Origin: Hahella sp. KA22
GTDB lineage: Bacteria; Pseudomonadota; Gammaproteobacteria; Pseudomonadales; Oleiphilaceae
Assembly: GCF_004135205.1 (NCBI RefSeq)
Contig: NZ_CP035490.1
Span: forward strand, 4,073,644-4,137,643
Direction of reading: 5' to 3'
DNA length: 64,000 nucleotides
This document shows positions 36,095 through 44,673 of this stretch, in pieces (the stretch's first letter is position 1; the number at the start of each line of letters is the position of its first letter). Made by a program: the position numbers and the translations under genes. The notes below the pieces were generated by a model, which was not told where the DNA came from, did no database searches, and was given only the letters and a program-made list of their open reading frames with translations.

Positions 36095-36727
36095 CTATGC
36101 TTCTGGACTTGCTTCGTCACTGTCAGAGAACCATCCCATTGGCCTAAAATCAGTAAAAGTGCGGACCTGAATTTCATCAGCCATGATAGAAAAAACATAC
36201 TTTTCAAACTCGATAAAATCAGGTTTTGGTGCAGCATCATAGGTAAGCCGCCCCATTTTATTCCATTCCGCCAACACAGTAGGATTCTCGTAGGGACATG
36301 GCTCCCTACCCTTTTCCAGACCAAATATTCTAATTTTAGTGTAATCTTCTTTGTCGCATATCACATATGAAAAATGAAGCTCATTGGGCGATATAGCTTT
36401 TGGCATTATTATCCCCATACAAATCACATTCTTCGCTACACGCTTTACGAGCTCAAGTCCATCATCAGGCATCCGGTCGCTTGGCGGAAGTTTTTCTCCT
36501 ATGTTATTCCATGCATTACGTAACTTCTGTTGTCCATCTTCAAGTAAAAAGTTTGAAATAAAAGGTTCTGGATGACCTAGAACCATCATTGGAAGAGTGA
36601 ACTTACCAAACTCATAGTGGTGTTTTCTAGGCTTTTCCTGTTCATTCGCTTGACCTTCTTTATTAATATTAGAAGTGTCATCCTTGTCTGGGCCTTTACT
36701 TTTCTTTCCAAATAATTTCTTAAACAT
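36095..36727 (-). CDS. Uncharacterised cytoplasmic protein (210 aa)
   Basis: Start ATG at 36725-36727 with AGAGGAAG about six bases upstream; a TTG two codons earlier overlaps that site and is less likely. The first 40 residues are very basic and hydrophilic (MFKKLFGKKSKGPDKDD), followed by a mixed alpha/beta body (HYEFGKFTLPMMVLGHPEPF, ISPNELHFSYVICDKEDYT) with no signal peptide or membrane segment. I recognise no family. The body looks like other small globular proteins found near toxin-immunity genes, and it is the first of a run of minus-strand orphans here. An immunity role is a guess from context only. Low GC and A/T-ending codons separate it from the surrounding GC-rich genes. Confidence 0.6.
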   Translation of the reverse strand: MFKKLFGKKSKGPDKDDTSNINKEGQANEQEKPRKHHYEFGKFTLPMMVLGHPEPFISNFLLEDGQQKLRNAWNNIGEKLPPSDRMPDDGLELVKRVAKNVICMGIIMPKAISPNELHFSYVICDKEDYTKIRIFGLEKGREPCPYENPTVLAEWNKMGRLTYDAAPKPDFIEFEKYVFSIMADEIQVRTFTDFRPMGWFSDSDEASPEA

Positions 36728-36800
36728 TAACAACTTCCTCTAAGAAGTATTGATAGGATACATACGATTAACCAAGGGGCTATGTTTCTTGGCTTTATTA

Positions 36801-37463
36801 TTAGGAGACAAAACCCCCACTTTCAACCAAAGCATCCACTTTACAACTTGGGCATTTTTTCAGCTCATCTTCAAAATGGAATTGAATTACCCCTATAGCG
36901 CCACAGTCCATACATTGCGTGGCCTCCAAGTCAAGGCGCCCCTGCTCTCCCGATTTGCAGGAATATGGCGCCTCATGCGCCTCGTCATCAGCGTCCTGCA
37001 TACCCACATATAGAAGCGAATCAAACTTCTTCAGGATATCCCTTGCTTTGGGTTTTCCGAAATAAGGATTCTTAACCCTGGACAACACAACTACTCTCGC
37101 CTCAATTCCTTCCGCTAGCAGGCTCGAAGCTATACGATCAGGGTCGCCATACTTGTCGACGAATATAAATGGCATATCATTAAGCTTATTCTTTGCTTCA
37201 TGAAGGCTTAGCCCATACCATTGCCTAATAAGCTTTATTAGTTTTATCTTTGACTCTTGGGCATAACCAACTATCTCAACCCCTTTCTCTTCAAAGTACT
37301 CAGGGCCGCGATATTCATTTCCATAAAATATTGAATACTGGACGCCACATCCCAAGCAAACTGCGCACACGCCACCATCGTAATCCTCGTATGGAGTGAA
37401 ACCATGGTAGCCACCAACCTTAAATGTCAGGTTGCAAGATTGGCAATCGTATTGTACTGGCAT
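36801..37463 (-). CDS. Zinc-ribbon protein with ribosomal L7/L12-C-terminal-like domain
   Basis: A 220-residue protein with paired Cys motifs at both ends: YDCQSC (6-10 region) and CAVCLGCG near residue 35; later CMDCG and KKCPSC near the C-terminus. These would form zinc ribbons. Between them, residues about 72-130 (IKLIKLIRQWYGLSLHEAKN, then KLNDMPFIFV, and ...LLAEGIEARVVV) match the pattern of the L7/L12 C-terminal domain: a basic helix, GLSLxEAKxxL, Pro, then a helix and an ARVV strand. In ribosomal stalks that domain binds translation factors. In small stand-alone proteins its role is unclear. The ribosome site is weak. It lies in the orphan-gene island. Confidence 0.65.
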   Translation of the reverse strand: MPVQYDCQSCNLTFKVGGYHGFTPYEDYDGGVCAVCLGCGVQYSIFYGNEYRGPEYFEEKGVEIVGYAQESKIKLIKLIRQWYGLSLHEAKNKLNDMPFIFVDKYGDPDRIASSLLAEGIEARVVVLSRVKNPYFGKPKARDILKKFDSLLYVGMQDADDEAHEAPYSCKSGEQGRLDLEATQCMDCGAIGVIQFHFEDELKKCPSCKVDALVESGGFVS

Positions 37464-37771
37464 ATGTTGACTCTAATAATTAAACCTAGGGGCCTCTGAA
37501 TAACCACCCACGGTCAAAAGTTCGTTCTGAATGCTCATTTATTCGCGATTAACTCCGCTTTTTCGCCAACTTCTTCCTTGTTCTGGCAGTTTTCAAAGGC
37601 TCCCCAGCTCAGCATAGTGGCGTGAGCGCCATCGCAAGGCAATTAGGTTTGTATGAGTTACAACTTTACAATTAGGGTAGTAAACGGACTTGGCGAGGCA
37701 TTCAGCAGCATTTCTTCGTCTGTCCAGCCGAGACGGGCCCGAAGCAAGATCCTGCGCGCTACTCCGTGGCC
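37464..37771. other. Spacer with possible gene remnant
   Basis: About 308 bases. Immediately after the stop of the 37772-38236 gene, and in the same frame, the reverse strand reads on for about 37 codons (GHGVARRILLRARLGWTDEE, then MLLNASPSPFTTLIVKL) to a TAA at about 37661. This may be a remnant or a coincidence. I do not recognise it. Confidence 0.3.
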
Positions 37772-38236
37772 TTATGCCCCCAATTCTCCTAGCCATATTT
37801 TCTCTATATATCCAGGCTCTTTAATCTCTTTGATCTGCTGAACCAACCCTGACACGCCAAGGTTTGAAAGCGACTCAGGCAAGTCCTTTACAAGAAAATC
37901 GAAAACCTTTGACCAATCGCCTTCGGTATCAATTCTTGAGTGCTCGAAGCGCAATAGTTGTGACTGGTATTTTAACTTTTCGCCAAAGCTATTCAGCGTT
38001 AATTTAAATGGATACTCCATGGGGTCGTCGTGGTATTTCCCCTTCGGCCTTTCCATATAGTCAAAGCTGATTGGTCTTGCGCAAATTACAAAAGCCTTTG
38101 TCCCTGCTTGCTGAAACCGTCCGCTTAGCCCTATGAACCCTATCACCCACTCACCAGCGTACCCAAAAGCACTTGCTGTCCCTAGCTGTTCGAATCCCGA
38201 CTTTTTGAGCTTTTCTATTAATTCGGCATGATTCAT
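37772..38236 (-). CDS. Uncharacterised protein (154 aa)
   Basis: A soluble protein beginning MNHAELIEKLKKSGFEQLG at an ATG (38234-38236). No signal peptide or membrane segment is present. It has alternating strands and helices (YAGEWVIGFIGLSGRFQQAG; FVICARPISFDYMERP) and an acidic, helical C-terminus. Tyr/Phe/Trp-rich strands with a conserved-looking ARPISFDYME stretch suggest a globular alpha/beta fold, but I recognise no family. It belongs to the run of minus-strand small genes whose context, beside a toxin-immunity pair, suggests immunity or accessory proteins; this is inference. The coding frame continues open after the stop, as noted for the downstream spacer. Confidence 0.55.
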   Translation of the reverse strand: MNHAELIEKLKKSGFEQLGTASAFGYAGEWVIGFIGLSGRFQQAGTKAFVICARPISFDYMERPKGKYHDDPMEYPFKLTLNSFGEKLKYQSQLLRFEHSRIDTEGDWSKVFDFLVKDLPESLSNLGVSGLVQQIKEIKEPGYIEKIWLGELGA

Positions 38237-38322
38237 AACTGAATGTGAAAATCTCCAACACTGTACAAGTAGTCATTGATGCAGCGAAAGTTGACCCACG
38301 TGATTTCGTAATTTACGCGGAC

Positions 38323-38703
38323 TCACTGGTCTGCCCAAAACACCAGCCTGACTTCGCTGTCTGGCAAGGCGCCTGGGAACAGGGTTAAGTCGATAGCAGG
38401 GCAGCGGCTATTTGCGTCTTCTTGTAAATGCTTTAGTTCCGACATTAACAACCATGACGGCCGGTTTGCATCCTGCCAGTACTCTTTTATGAAGCTCAAC
38501 ATCTCAGCGCTGAGGTCAGCAGGGAAACCCCTTTCACCCGATAATTCGTAAATGTCTGCGTATGCGCTCTTGCCCCACCACCACGGAGCGACGTTCTTCG
38601 GAACCGGCTTCCCCTCATACTCCTCATCTTCAACGAGGTTATCCGCAATGTTCCACTCCCCGTTGTGATTAATTTCAATGAAGGCGAATACGCATGCGCC
38701 CAT
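38323..38703 (-). CDS. Uncharacterised acidic protein (126 aa)
   Basis: Start ATG at 38701-38703 with GGGGA just upstream; a TTG six codons earlier is possible but lacks a site. The protein begins MGACVFAFIEINHNGEWN and contains an aromatic and Gly-rich centre (VAPWWWGKSAYADIYELSGE, RGFPADLS) and a C-terminal VRLVFWADQ. It has no signal peptide. The N-terminal pattern, a strand followed by an ExN-x-x-G-x-W motif, resembles small phage or immunity-type proteins that I cannot name with certainty. It is one of five adjacent orphan genes in the AT-richer island. Confidence 0.55.
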   Translation of the reverse strand: MGACVFAFIEINHNGEWNIADNLVEDEEYEGKPVPKNVAPWWWGKSAYADIYELSGERGFPADLSAEMLSFIKEYWQDANRPSWLLMSELKHLQEDANSRCPAIDLTLFPGALPDSEVRLVFWADQ

Positions 38704-38792
38704 AAATCCCCGTATATCCAACGTTTACTGAACTGAAGCTAACCCCGAAATTTAACGCCAGCTGCAGACAGCATGAAAAACAAAAGTTTACT

Positions 38793-39194
38793 TTAAGGCT
38801 TTGTTATACGACGAGGCCTGAAAACAGCAAAATACCAAAACACAACGGCTGACACAGCGCCAACGAAGCTACAGAAAAGCGCCTGGGTCAATAAGGAAGG
38901 CTCAGCATCCTGACCGAAAGGCTTTAGCCAGTATACAAACACAAAACCAGGAAGAAGCGCGGGCGCGATATACCAAATCAGCTTGTCTTTCCCCAGTTTG
39001 TTTAGATGAAAATGGCCGGGAATCGCCCAGATTACCAGAACCACTAGCGCCACCAATGTGGCCACGCCAGCAATTACGGCGGAAATTCGGAAATCAGAGA
39101 ACTCATTATTAATGGAGTCAATCACTGCTGTGAGAAATACCAGCAAAAATACCGTGAGCAGCATGGCTAAGCTGGCTATTAGTGTGTTCTTCAT
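38793..39194 (-). CDS. Small integral membrane protein, four predicted helices
   Basis: A 133-residue protein with four hydrophobic stretches: about 4-26 (LIASLAMLLTVFLLVFLTAV), 38-59 (ISAVIAGVATLVALVVLVIW), 72-92 (LIWYIAPALLPGFVFVYWL) and 104-125 (ALFCSFVGAVSAVVFWYFAV). It ends in a basic tail (FRPRRITKP), which suggests a cytoplasmic C-terminus. The start is the ATG at 39192-39194. No family is recognised. Small multi-helix proteins are a common form of immunity protein against membrane-acting toxins, and the neighbours fit such a setting, but this is only context. Confidence 0.6.
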   Translation of the reverse strand: MKNTLIASLAMLLTVFLLVFLTAVIDSINNEFSDFRISAVIAGVATLVALVVLVIWAIPGHFHLNKLGKDKLIWYIAPALLPGFVFVYWLKPFGQDAEPSLLTQALFCSFVGAVSAVVFWYFAVFRPRRITKP

Positions 39195-39242
39195 AATATG
39201 TACGCAGTATTTACAATAGAGCGGAGCCGCAAGGTAAGACCC

Positions 39243-39704
39243 TTAGTAGCCTCTATTCTCTTTCAACAACCTGGTCAAAGCATCAATATCTGCCGAAGGA
39301 AATGACCTTTGCCACCTTTTATCAAGTTCTTCTGCGCTGTGCATCCCTTGAAGTCTACGCAAGCCCCTCCAAAACGGGAGGCAGATCTCTTCGTAGGTTC
39401 CTTCGGCTGCGTAAATAGTCTCAGATTTGTCCATTCTTCGATGGTCAGGATAACCGACTATATTGAGGTGAACTTTTTCGTTCTCTTTTTTGAAGTTAAA
39501 CTCGTATTCATATGGTTCAGTATTAAAAGTGGCTTTCTTTTGCACAGGCCACTGCTGGGACTTCATGTCAAACAGGGCGTCAACCAGCTCTGAAAATGAG
39601 TCGTAAGGGGTATGGGAAAAACCTTCATGGATTTGGTTCTTTCCATTTGCTTCAAGCCGAAAATTCACCCAGCCATGCTCAATATTCTCGAAGTAAACTT
39701 TCAA
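39243..39704 (-). CDS. Uncharacterised protein (153 aa)
   Basis: Begins MKVYFENIEHGWVNFRLEAN at an ATG at 39702-39704. The fold looks mostly beta in the first half (paired strands with polar/aromatic alternation: YEYEFNFKKENEKVHLNIVG) and helical in the second (TYEEICLPFWRGLRRLQGMH). This is the layout of several small immunity-type proteins I know only generally. No catalytic motif, signal peptide or membrane helix is visible. It is the first transcribed of the minus-strand orphan series and is separated from the opp operon by about 320 bases. Confidence 0.55.
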   Translation of the reverse strand: MKVYFENIEHGWVNFRLEANGKNQIHEGFSHTPYDSFSELVDALFDMKSQQWPVQKKATFNTEPYEYEFNFKKENEKVHLNIVGYPDHRRMDKSETIYAAEGTYEEICLPFWRGLRRLQGMHSAEELDKRWQRSFPSADIDALTRLLKENRGY

Positions 39705-40023
39705 TGGCGGCCACCTAACGTTTTGACTAGCTATTCAACCACACCAATCCCAACTCCCCAACCGCTTTTTCGCCCGACTTCAACACTCTGCAACAACACA
39801 AAATCCAGATTGAGCCGATGACAGGGCGCTGTTTCTTGAGACGAAACTCAAGCTTCTAATGTTTCAAAAATCGACTCGTCATCCTCCAGCCAGTCTCACT
39901 TTCTGAGACCGGCAAGCTCTGATTCTGATCCTTCATATTGAGGACTTCAAAGGGTGTTGAGAACGAATTGTATACAATATACATTCCCTCGTTGCATAAC
40001 GAAAATAATACGACGAGGTAGTC
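39705..40023. other. Intergenic region with the opp promoter
   Basis: About 319 bases between divergent genes. The right third carries the opp promoter and operator candidates listed separately. The left part shows no gene or clear motif. Confidence 0.5.
39957..39985 (+). promoter_or_regulatory. Candidate opp promoter with overlapping 12-bp palindrome
   Basis: TTGAGA (39957-39962), a 17-base spacer and TACATT (39980-39985) make a plausible sigma70 promoter. The spacer contains the perfect palindrome ATTGTATACAAT (39967-39978), whose core (TTGTATACAA) resembles binding sites of GntR-family repressors. A repressor bound there would block the promoter. No regulator gene adjoins it. Confidence 0.45.
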
Positions 40024-41640
40024 ATGAAGATAAGCAAACTACTGATGCTGGGCGCTATTTCTCTGATAAGCAGCGTGTGTACGGTAAGCGCAGTGGCGAA
40101 GCCCTACCCTCCAGGAACTCAACTCGCAGCCCGACAGGAAATCACGTTGAACAATGGCGGCGAGGTCACGTCTGTCGATCCCGCCAAGTATGCGGCGGAG
40201 CCCGCTTTTAATCTGGGTCGCGATCTGTTTGAAGGGCTCGCGATTCAGGACAAGACCGGTAAAACCATTCCCGGAGTGGCGGAGAGCTGGTCGGTCAATG
40301 ACGACAACACCGTCTACACATTCAAATTACGCCACTCCCAGTGGTCAAACGGCGATCCGGTGACCGCTCACGACTTTGTTTATAGCTGGCGCCGCCTGCT
40401 CGATCCCAAAACCGCCTCGCCCTACGCCTGGTTCGCCGCCATGCCGAAAATCAAGAACTCGGCGCAGATTATGAAAGGCGAAGCGGACCCCGCCACCCTG
40501 GGCGTGCGCGCGGTGGATGATTACACCTTTGAAGTCACCCTGGAGCAATCCGTTCCTTTCTTTCTCAAGCTTATCACCCATCCGGTATTGGTCCCTCTGC
40601 ATGAGTCTACCGTTGAGAAATACGGCGCCGCGTGGACGCAGCCGGCGAATATCGTCACCAACGGCGCCTTTACCGTGTCAGAGTGGAAAGTGAACGAAAA
40701 AATGGTGCTGAAGAAAAATCCTCATTACTGGGATGCGGATAATGTGGTGCTGGAAAAAATCACCTGGCTGCCCATCGGCGACGCCAATGTGGCCCTGAAC
40801 CGCTATCTGGCCGGCGAGATCGATCAGGCGCTGTCCATTCCTTCCGCACAGAAGAAACAACTGCTCAAGAAGTTCCCTGATGAAGTGGCCAACACCAGCG
40901 CCTCACTGGGTTCCGTTTACTACTATATGAACACCGTCGCCGGCCCCACTAAGGACGTGCGCGTGCGCACCGCGCTGTCCTACGCCGTTGATCGCGACAT
41001 CATGACCAAGGCGATTCTGAATAACGGCGGCGTGCCTATGTACACCCTGGTGCCGCCGCAGACTGACGGCTACAAGCCTTACACCCCCGAATACGCCACC
41101 TGGACGCAAAAGCAACGCAACGAAAAAGCCAAACAACTGCTGACGGAAGCAGGCTATGGGAAAGACAAGCCACTGAAACTGACCTTCACCGTACCCACTT
41201 TCTCCAATGACGTGAAGATCGCCACCGCTATGGCGGGGATGTGGAAGAGCGTGCTGGGCGTGCAGGTGGAGATCAAACAACTGGAGCCGAAGGTGTTCTA
41301 CGCCTTGAAAGACACCGGCGACATTCACCGCGGCGGCTGGGTCGCCGATTACAATGAAGCCTCCTCCTGGCTGGACGTTTTCGTCTCCTCCGGCGAATTC
41401 AACGACTCCAAATACAGCAACCCGCGCTACGATCAACTGATGCAATCCTCCAAGGTATTAAGCGATCCCTCCAAGGAATACCGTGAGGCGGAGACCCTGT
41501 TGATCAACGATATGGCGATCATCCCGGTGTATCGCTACGGCAATGATCAATACCTGATCAAGCCCTATATCGGCGGCTATGAACGCACCAATCCGGAAGC
41601 CTCTTACTACCGCAAAAACGTGTATGTGAAAGCCCATTAA
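40024..41640 (+). CDS. oppA: Oligopeptide ABC transporter, periplasmic binding protein
   Basis: A 538-residue family 5 solute-binding protein, near the usual OppA length. It has a signal peptide (MKISKLLMLGAISLISSVCT..., then cleavage near VSAVA) and the family signature region WSVNDDNTVYTFKLRHSQWS and NGDPVTAHDFVYSWRRLLDP, with later GYKPYTPEY and NPRYDQLM. It would bind peptides in the periplasm and deliver them to OppBC. RBS GAGG lies five bases before the ATG. It is first in a five-gene operon. A terminator-like hairpin directly after it could raise its expression over the permease genes, as is common for binding proteins. MppA-type murein-peptide binding is an alternative. Confidence 0.93.
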   Translation: MKISKLLMLGAISLISSVCTVSAVAKPYPPGTQLAARQEITLNNGGEVTSVDPAKYAAEPAFNLGRDLFEGLAIQDKTGKTIPGVAESWSVNDDNTVYTFKLRHSQWSNGDPVTAHDFVYSWRRLLDPKTASPYAWFAAMPKIKNSAQIMKGEADPATLGVRAVDDYTFEVTLEQSVPFFLKLITHPVLVPLHESTVEKYGAAWTQPANIVTNGAFTVSEWKVNEKMVLKKNPHYWDADNVVLEKITWLPIGDANVALNRYLAGEIDQALSIPSAQKKQLLKKFPDEVANTSASLGSVYYYMNTVAGPTKDVRVRTALSYAVDRDIMTKAILNNGGVPMYTLVPPQTDGYKPYTPEYATWTQKQRNEKAKQLLTEAGYGKDKPLKLTFTVPTFSNDVKIATAMAGMWKSVLGVQVEIKQLEPKVFYALKDTGDIHRGGWVADYNEASSWLDVFVSSGEFNDSKYSNPRYDQLMQSSKVLSDPSKEYREAETLLINDMAIIPVYRYGNDQYLIKPYIGGYERTNPEASYYRKNVYVKAH

Positions 41641-41655
41641 AGTGGGCGATCTCTT

Positions 41656-41703
41656 GGCCTGGATGTCGGAAGTACAGAGCCGGCGCCTCCAGGCCTTTTT
41701 TTT
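41656..41703 (+). terminator. Terminator/attenuator between oppA and oppB
   Basis: Arms GGCCTGGA (41656-41663) and TCCAGGCC (41688-41695), then eight Ts (41696-41703). It lies between oppA and oppB and probably causes partial termination so that OppA is made in excess. Confidence 0.8.
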
Positions 41704-41726
41704 AACGGATTCCTGAGAGCGTCATT

Positions 41727-42647
41727 ATGTTGTTATACATTCTGCGTCGCCTGCTGATCGCCATTCCGACGCTGCTGTTCATCGCCCTGGTGTCGTTCTG
41801 GCTGATGCACGTCGCGCCCGGCGGCCCCTTCGACATGGAGCGCCCCATGCCGGAAATCGTGCGCGCCAATATCGAAGCCAAGTATCACCTGAACGAGCCG
41901 TTTTTCACCCAGTTTTTCATCTATATTCGCGACTTCGTACAAGGCGATCTGGGACCCAGTTTTGTGTATCAGGACTTCACCGTGACGCAACTGGTGGGCC
42001 AGTCCTGGCCGGTGTCGGCGACGCTGGGCGTGTTGTCCTTCTGTATTTCCGTGCCGGTGGGCATGCTGCTGGGAACTCTGGCGGCGTTCAATCGCAACAG
42101 CAAGCTCGACTACTTTCTGATGTCATTGTCCATGACCGGGGTGGTAATTCCCGCCTTTGTACTGGCGCCGGTGCTGGTCACTATCTTCGCCATTCAGCTG
42201 GACTGGCTGCCCGCCGGCGGCTGGGAAGGCGGCAAAGCGGCCTTTCTGATTCTGCCCGTATTGAGCCTCGCTATCGGTTCCGTCGCCAGCATCGCCCGGG
42301 TCATGCGCGGCGCCATGATTGAGACGCTGAACCAGCCTTATATCCGCACCGCCATCGCCAAAGGCCTCTCCACACCCTATCTGCTGTTTCATCACGCCTT
42401 GCGGCCCTCGTTGATTCCCGTGGTGGCGATGCTGGGTCCCGCGTTTGTCGCGGTGGTTACCGGATCAGTGATTATCGACATCTTCTTCGGCACCGGCGGC
42501 ATGGGACAGCACTTTGTCTCCGGCGCGCTGAACCGGGACTACGGACTGGTAATGGGCATCACCCTGATCGTGGCCTCGCTGACCATCTTTTTCAATCTGG
42601 TGGTGGACCTGCTGTACACCGTCATCGACCCGCGCATTCGCATTTAG
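41727..42647 (+). CDS. oppB: Oligopeptide ABC transporter, inner-membrane permease
   Basis: A 306-residue permease of the binding-protein-dependent type, the same length as E. coli OppB. It starts with a membrane helix (MLLYILRRLLIAIPTLLFIA), followed by the extended periplasmic loop typical of peptide/nickel permeases. It carries the cytoplasmic coupling-loop motif near residues 205-225 (LNQPYIRTAIAKGLS) that contacts the ATPases. Further helices follow up to VDLLYTVIDPRIRI, the conserved C-terminal end of the subfamily. It pairs with OppC to form the channel. Nine bases separate it from oppC. Confidence 0.93.
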   Translation: MLLYILRRLLIAIPTLLFIALVSFWLMHVAPGGPFDMERPMPEIVRANIEAKYHLNEPFFTQFFIYIRDFVQGDLGPSFVYQDFTVTQLVGQSWPVSATLGVLSFCISVPVGMLLGTLAAFNRNSKLDYFLMSLSMTGVVIPAFVLAPVLVTIFAIQLDWLPAGGWEGGKAAFLILPVLSLAIGSVASIARVMRGAMIETLNQPYIRTAIAKGLSTPYLLFHHALRPSLIPVVAMLGPAFVAVVTGSVIIDIFFGTGGMGQHFVSGALNRDYGLVMGITLIVASLTIFFNLVVDLLYTVIDPRIRI

Positions 42648-42656
42648 GAGGCCGTC

Positions 42657-43589
42657 GTGCTGACAACCAGAAAACTCGATCCGCAATGGTTCTCCGATCA
42701 AGTCACCGCCCCTGTTGAAGCGGTGGCGGGACGCAGTCTGTGGCAGGACGCCTGGATGCGTTTCCGCAAGAACCGCGCCGCCATGGCGTCGGTGTACGTG
42801 TTGCTGTTTATCGTCGTTTGTATCGTCATCGGGCCCCATGTCGCGCCTTTCAGCCACGATGAAATCGACTGGAACGTGGTGGCCGATCCCTACGAGCTGG
42901 GCAAACCCTCCCTGGAAACCGGACATTATTTCGGCACCGACGATCTGGGCCAGGATCTGTTCGCCCGCACCATGCAGGGCGGTCGCCTGTCCATCATGGT
43001 GGGTTTTATGGGCGCCCTCGTGGCCGTTGTGATCGGCACCGTCTGGGGCGCTATTTCCGGTTATGTGGGCGGGCTGGTGGACAGCGTCATGATGCGGGTC
43101 ATCGAAGTGCTGGATTCAGTGCCGTTCATGTTCATGGTGATCCTGTTCGTCACCCTGTTCGGCAACAATATCTATCTCATATTTATCGTCATCGGCATGG
43201 TGTCCTGGCTCAACATCGCCCGCGTGGTGCGCGGCGTCACCTTCAGCATCAAGCGGCGCGAGTTTATCGAAGCGGCGCACTCCATCGGCGTGTCCAAACT
43301 CACCATCGTGCGTCGTCATGTGCTGCCCAACGTGCTGGGCATTGTGATGGTGTATTCCTCGCTGATGGTTCCGGGCTTCATTATGTTTGAATCCTTCCTG
43401 AGTTTTCTGGGACTGGGCGTGCAGCCGCCGGACACCAGTTGGGGAATTCTCATCGCCGAAGGGGCGAAAACCATTGATGTGGCGCTATGGCTGCTGATGT
43501 TTCCGTCTCTGTTTCTGGTCGCCACCCTGTTCTGTTTCAACTTCATCGGCGACGGCCTGCGCGACGCCCTTGATCCGAAGGACCGTTAA
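42657..43589 (+). CDS. oppC: Oligopeptide ABC transporter, inner-membrane permease
   Basis: A 310-residue permease starting at GTG 42657 with AGGAGG six bases upstream. It has the OppC-type N-terminal extension (SLWQDAWMRFRKNRAAMAS), the first helix, then a periplasmic loop with GTDDLGQDLFARTMQGGRLS, a hallmark of the DppC/OppC family. The EAA coupling loop is KRREFIEAAHSIGVS. The C-terminus ends GDGLRDALDPKDR, also diagnostic. It forms the translocation pore with OppB. A 70-base gap precedes oppD. Confidence 0.93.
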   Translation: MLTTRKLDPQWFSDQVTAPVEAVAGRSLWQDAWMRFRKNRAAMASVYVLLFIVVCIVIGPHVAPFSHDEIDWNVVADPYELGKPSLETGHYFGTDDLGQDLFARTMQGGRLSIMVGFMGALVAVVIGTVWGAISGYVGGLVDSVMMRVIEVLDSVPFMFMVILFVTLFGNNIYLIFIVIGMVSWLNIARVVRGVTFSIKRREFIEAAHSIGVSKLTIVRRHVLPNVLGIVMVYSSLMVPGFIMFESFLSFLGLGVQPPDTSWGILIAEGAKTIDVALWLLMFPSLFLVATLFCFNFIGDGLRDALDPKDR

Positions 43590-43659
43590 CTCTCATGCGC
43601 CCCGGACCTCTCATGCATCTAATAAAAAAGCAATCATCCAGTAAGCGCCAGGAGCTCTC

Positions 43660-44649
43660 ATGACCATATTGTCCATCGAAAACATGAATGTTCGCTTCGA
43701 AACGCCGGACGGACTGGTGCAGGCGGTCAGCGATCTTTCCTTCACCGTGCGCGCCGGCGAAACCCTCGGCATTGTCGGGGAGTCAGGCTCAGGCAAGAGC
43801 CAGTCGGTGTTCGCCTTGATGGGACTCACCGCCGATAACGGCCGGGTGTCCGGCGTGGCCAACTTTCATGGCGAAAACCTGCTGGCCATGAGCAAACGAC
43901 AACTCAACCGCATTCGCGCGGAGAAAATCGGCATGATCTTTCAGGACCCGATGACCTCTCTGCATCCCTTCCTGAAAATCGACAAGCAGCTCACCGAAGT
44001 GCTGATGATTCATAAGGGTATGAGCAAAGCGGCGGCGCGGGCGGAATCCATCCGTATGCTGGACGCGGTGCGTATTCCCTCCCCGCAGGCGCGCATGGGA
44101 CAGTATCCTCACGAGCTGTCCGGCGGCATGCGTCAGCGCATCATGATCGCCATGGCGCTGCTGTGTCGTCCAGAACTGTTGATCGCCGACGAACCCACCA
44201 CCGCTCTGGACGTGACCGTGCAGGCGCAGATTCTGTCGTTGTTGTGGGAGCTGCAGGGGGAATTCAATACCGCCATTCTGCTGATCACTCACGATATGGG
44301 CGTGGTCGCGGAAATGTGCGACCGGGTGCTGGTGATGTACGGCGGCCGCAAGATGGAAGAGGCGGACACGGAAACCCTGTTCGAGCGTCCGGCCCACCCC
44401 TACACTCAGGGCCTGCTGAAAGCGATTCCGTCGATCACCGAAGATATGCCGCGCCTGCCCACCATTCCCGGCAACCCGCCCAACGCGTTGATCAACAGCA
44501 AAGGTTGTCCGTTCCGGGAGCGCTGCAGCTTGCAAAAACCGACCTGCGAGGCCGCCCTTCCGCCCCTGACGCGACTCGGCGCCACGCAACTGGCCGCCTG
44601 TCACGCACTGGCGCAGACCAAAACCACGCCACTGGCGCGCACCGCCTGA
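43660..44649 (+). CDS. oppD: Oligopeptide ABC transporter, ATPase subunit
   Basis: A 329-residue ABC ATPase. Walker A GESGSGKS, Q-loop MIFQDPMTSLHP, signature LSGGMRQR, Walker B LLIADEPTTALD and switch His in LLITHDMGVV are all intact. The C-terminal extension has the oligopeptide transporter motif with several cysteines (GCPFRERCSL... PTC) that in relatives holds an iron-sulfur cluster. The ATG at 43660 follows CAGGAGC. It works as a heterodimer with OppF to power peptide import. Confidence 0.94.
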   Translation: MTILSIENMNVRFETPDGLVQAVSDLSFTVRAGETLGIVGESGSGKSQSVFALMGLTADNGRVSGVANFHGENLLAMSKRQLNRIRAEKIGMIFQDPMTSLHPFLKIDKQLTEVLMIHKGMSKAAARAESIRMLDAVRIPSPQARMGQYPHELSGGMRQRIMIAMALLCRPELLIADEPTTALDVTVQAQILSLLWELQGEFNTAILLITHDMGVVAEMCDRVLVMYGGRKMEEADTETLFERPAHPYTQGLLKAIPSITEDMPRLPTIPGNPPNALINSKGCPFRERCSLQKPTCEAALPPLTRLGATQLAACHALAQTKTTPLARTA

Positions 44650-44673
44650 CGCCATCGACACAGGATCTGCTGG

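Noticed and set aside
37593-37796. Minus-strand 67-codon frame
   Set aside because: Overlaps the end of a better-supported gene in another frame, with no ribosome site and Arg-rich shadow composition.
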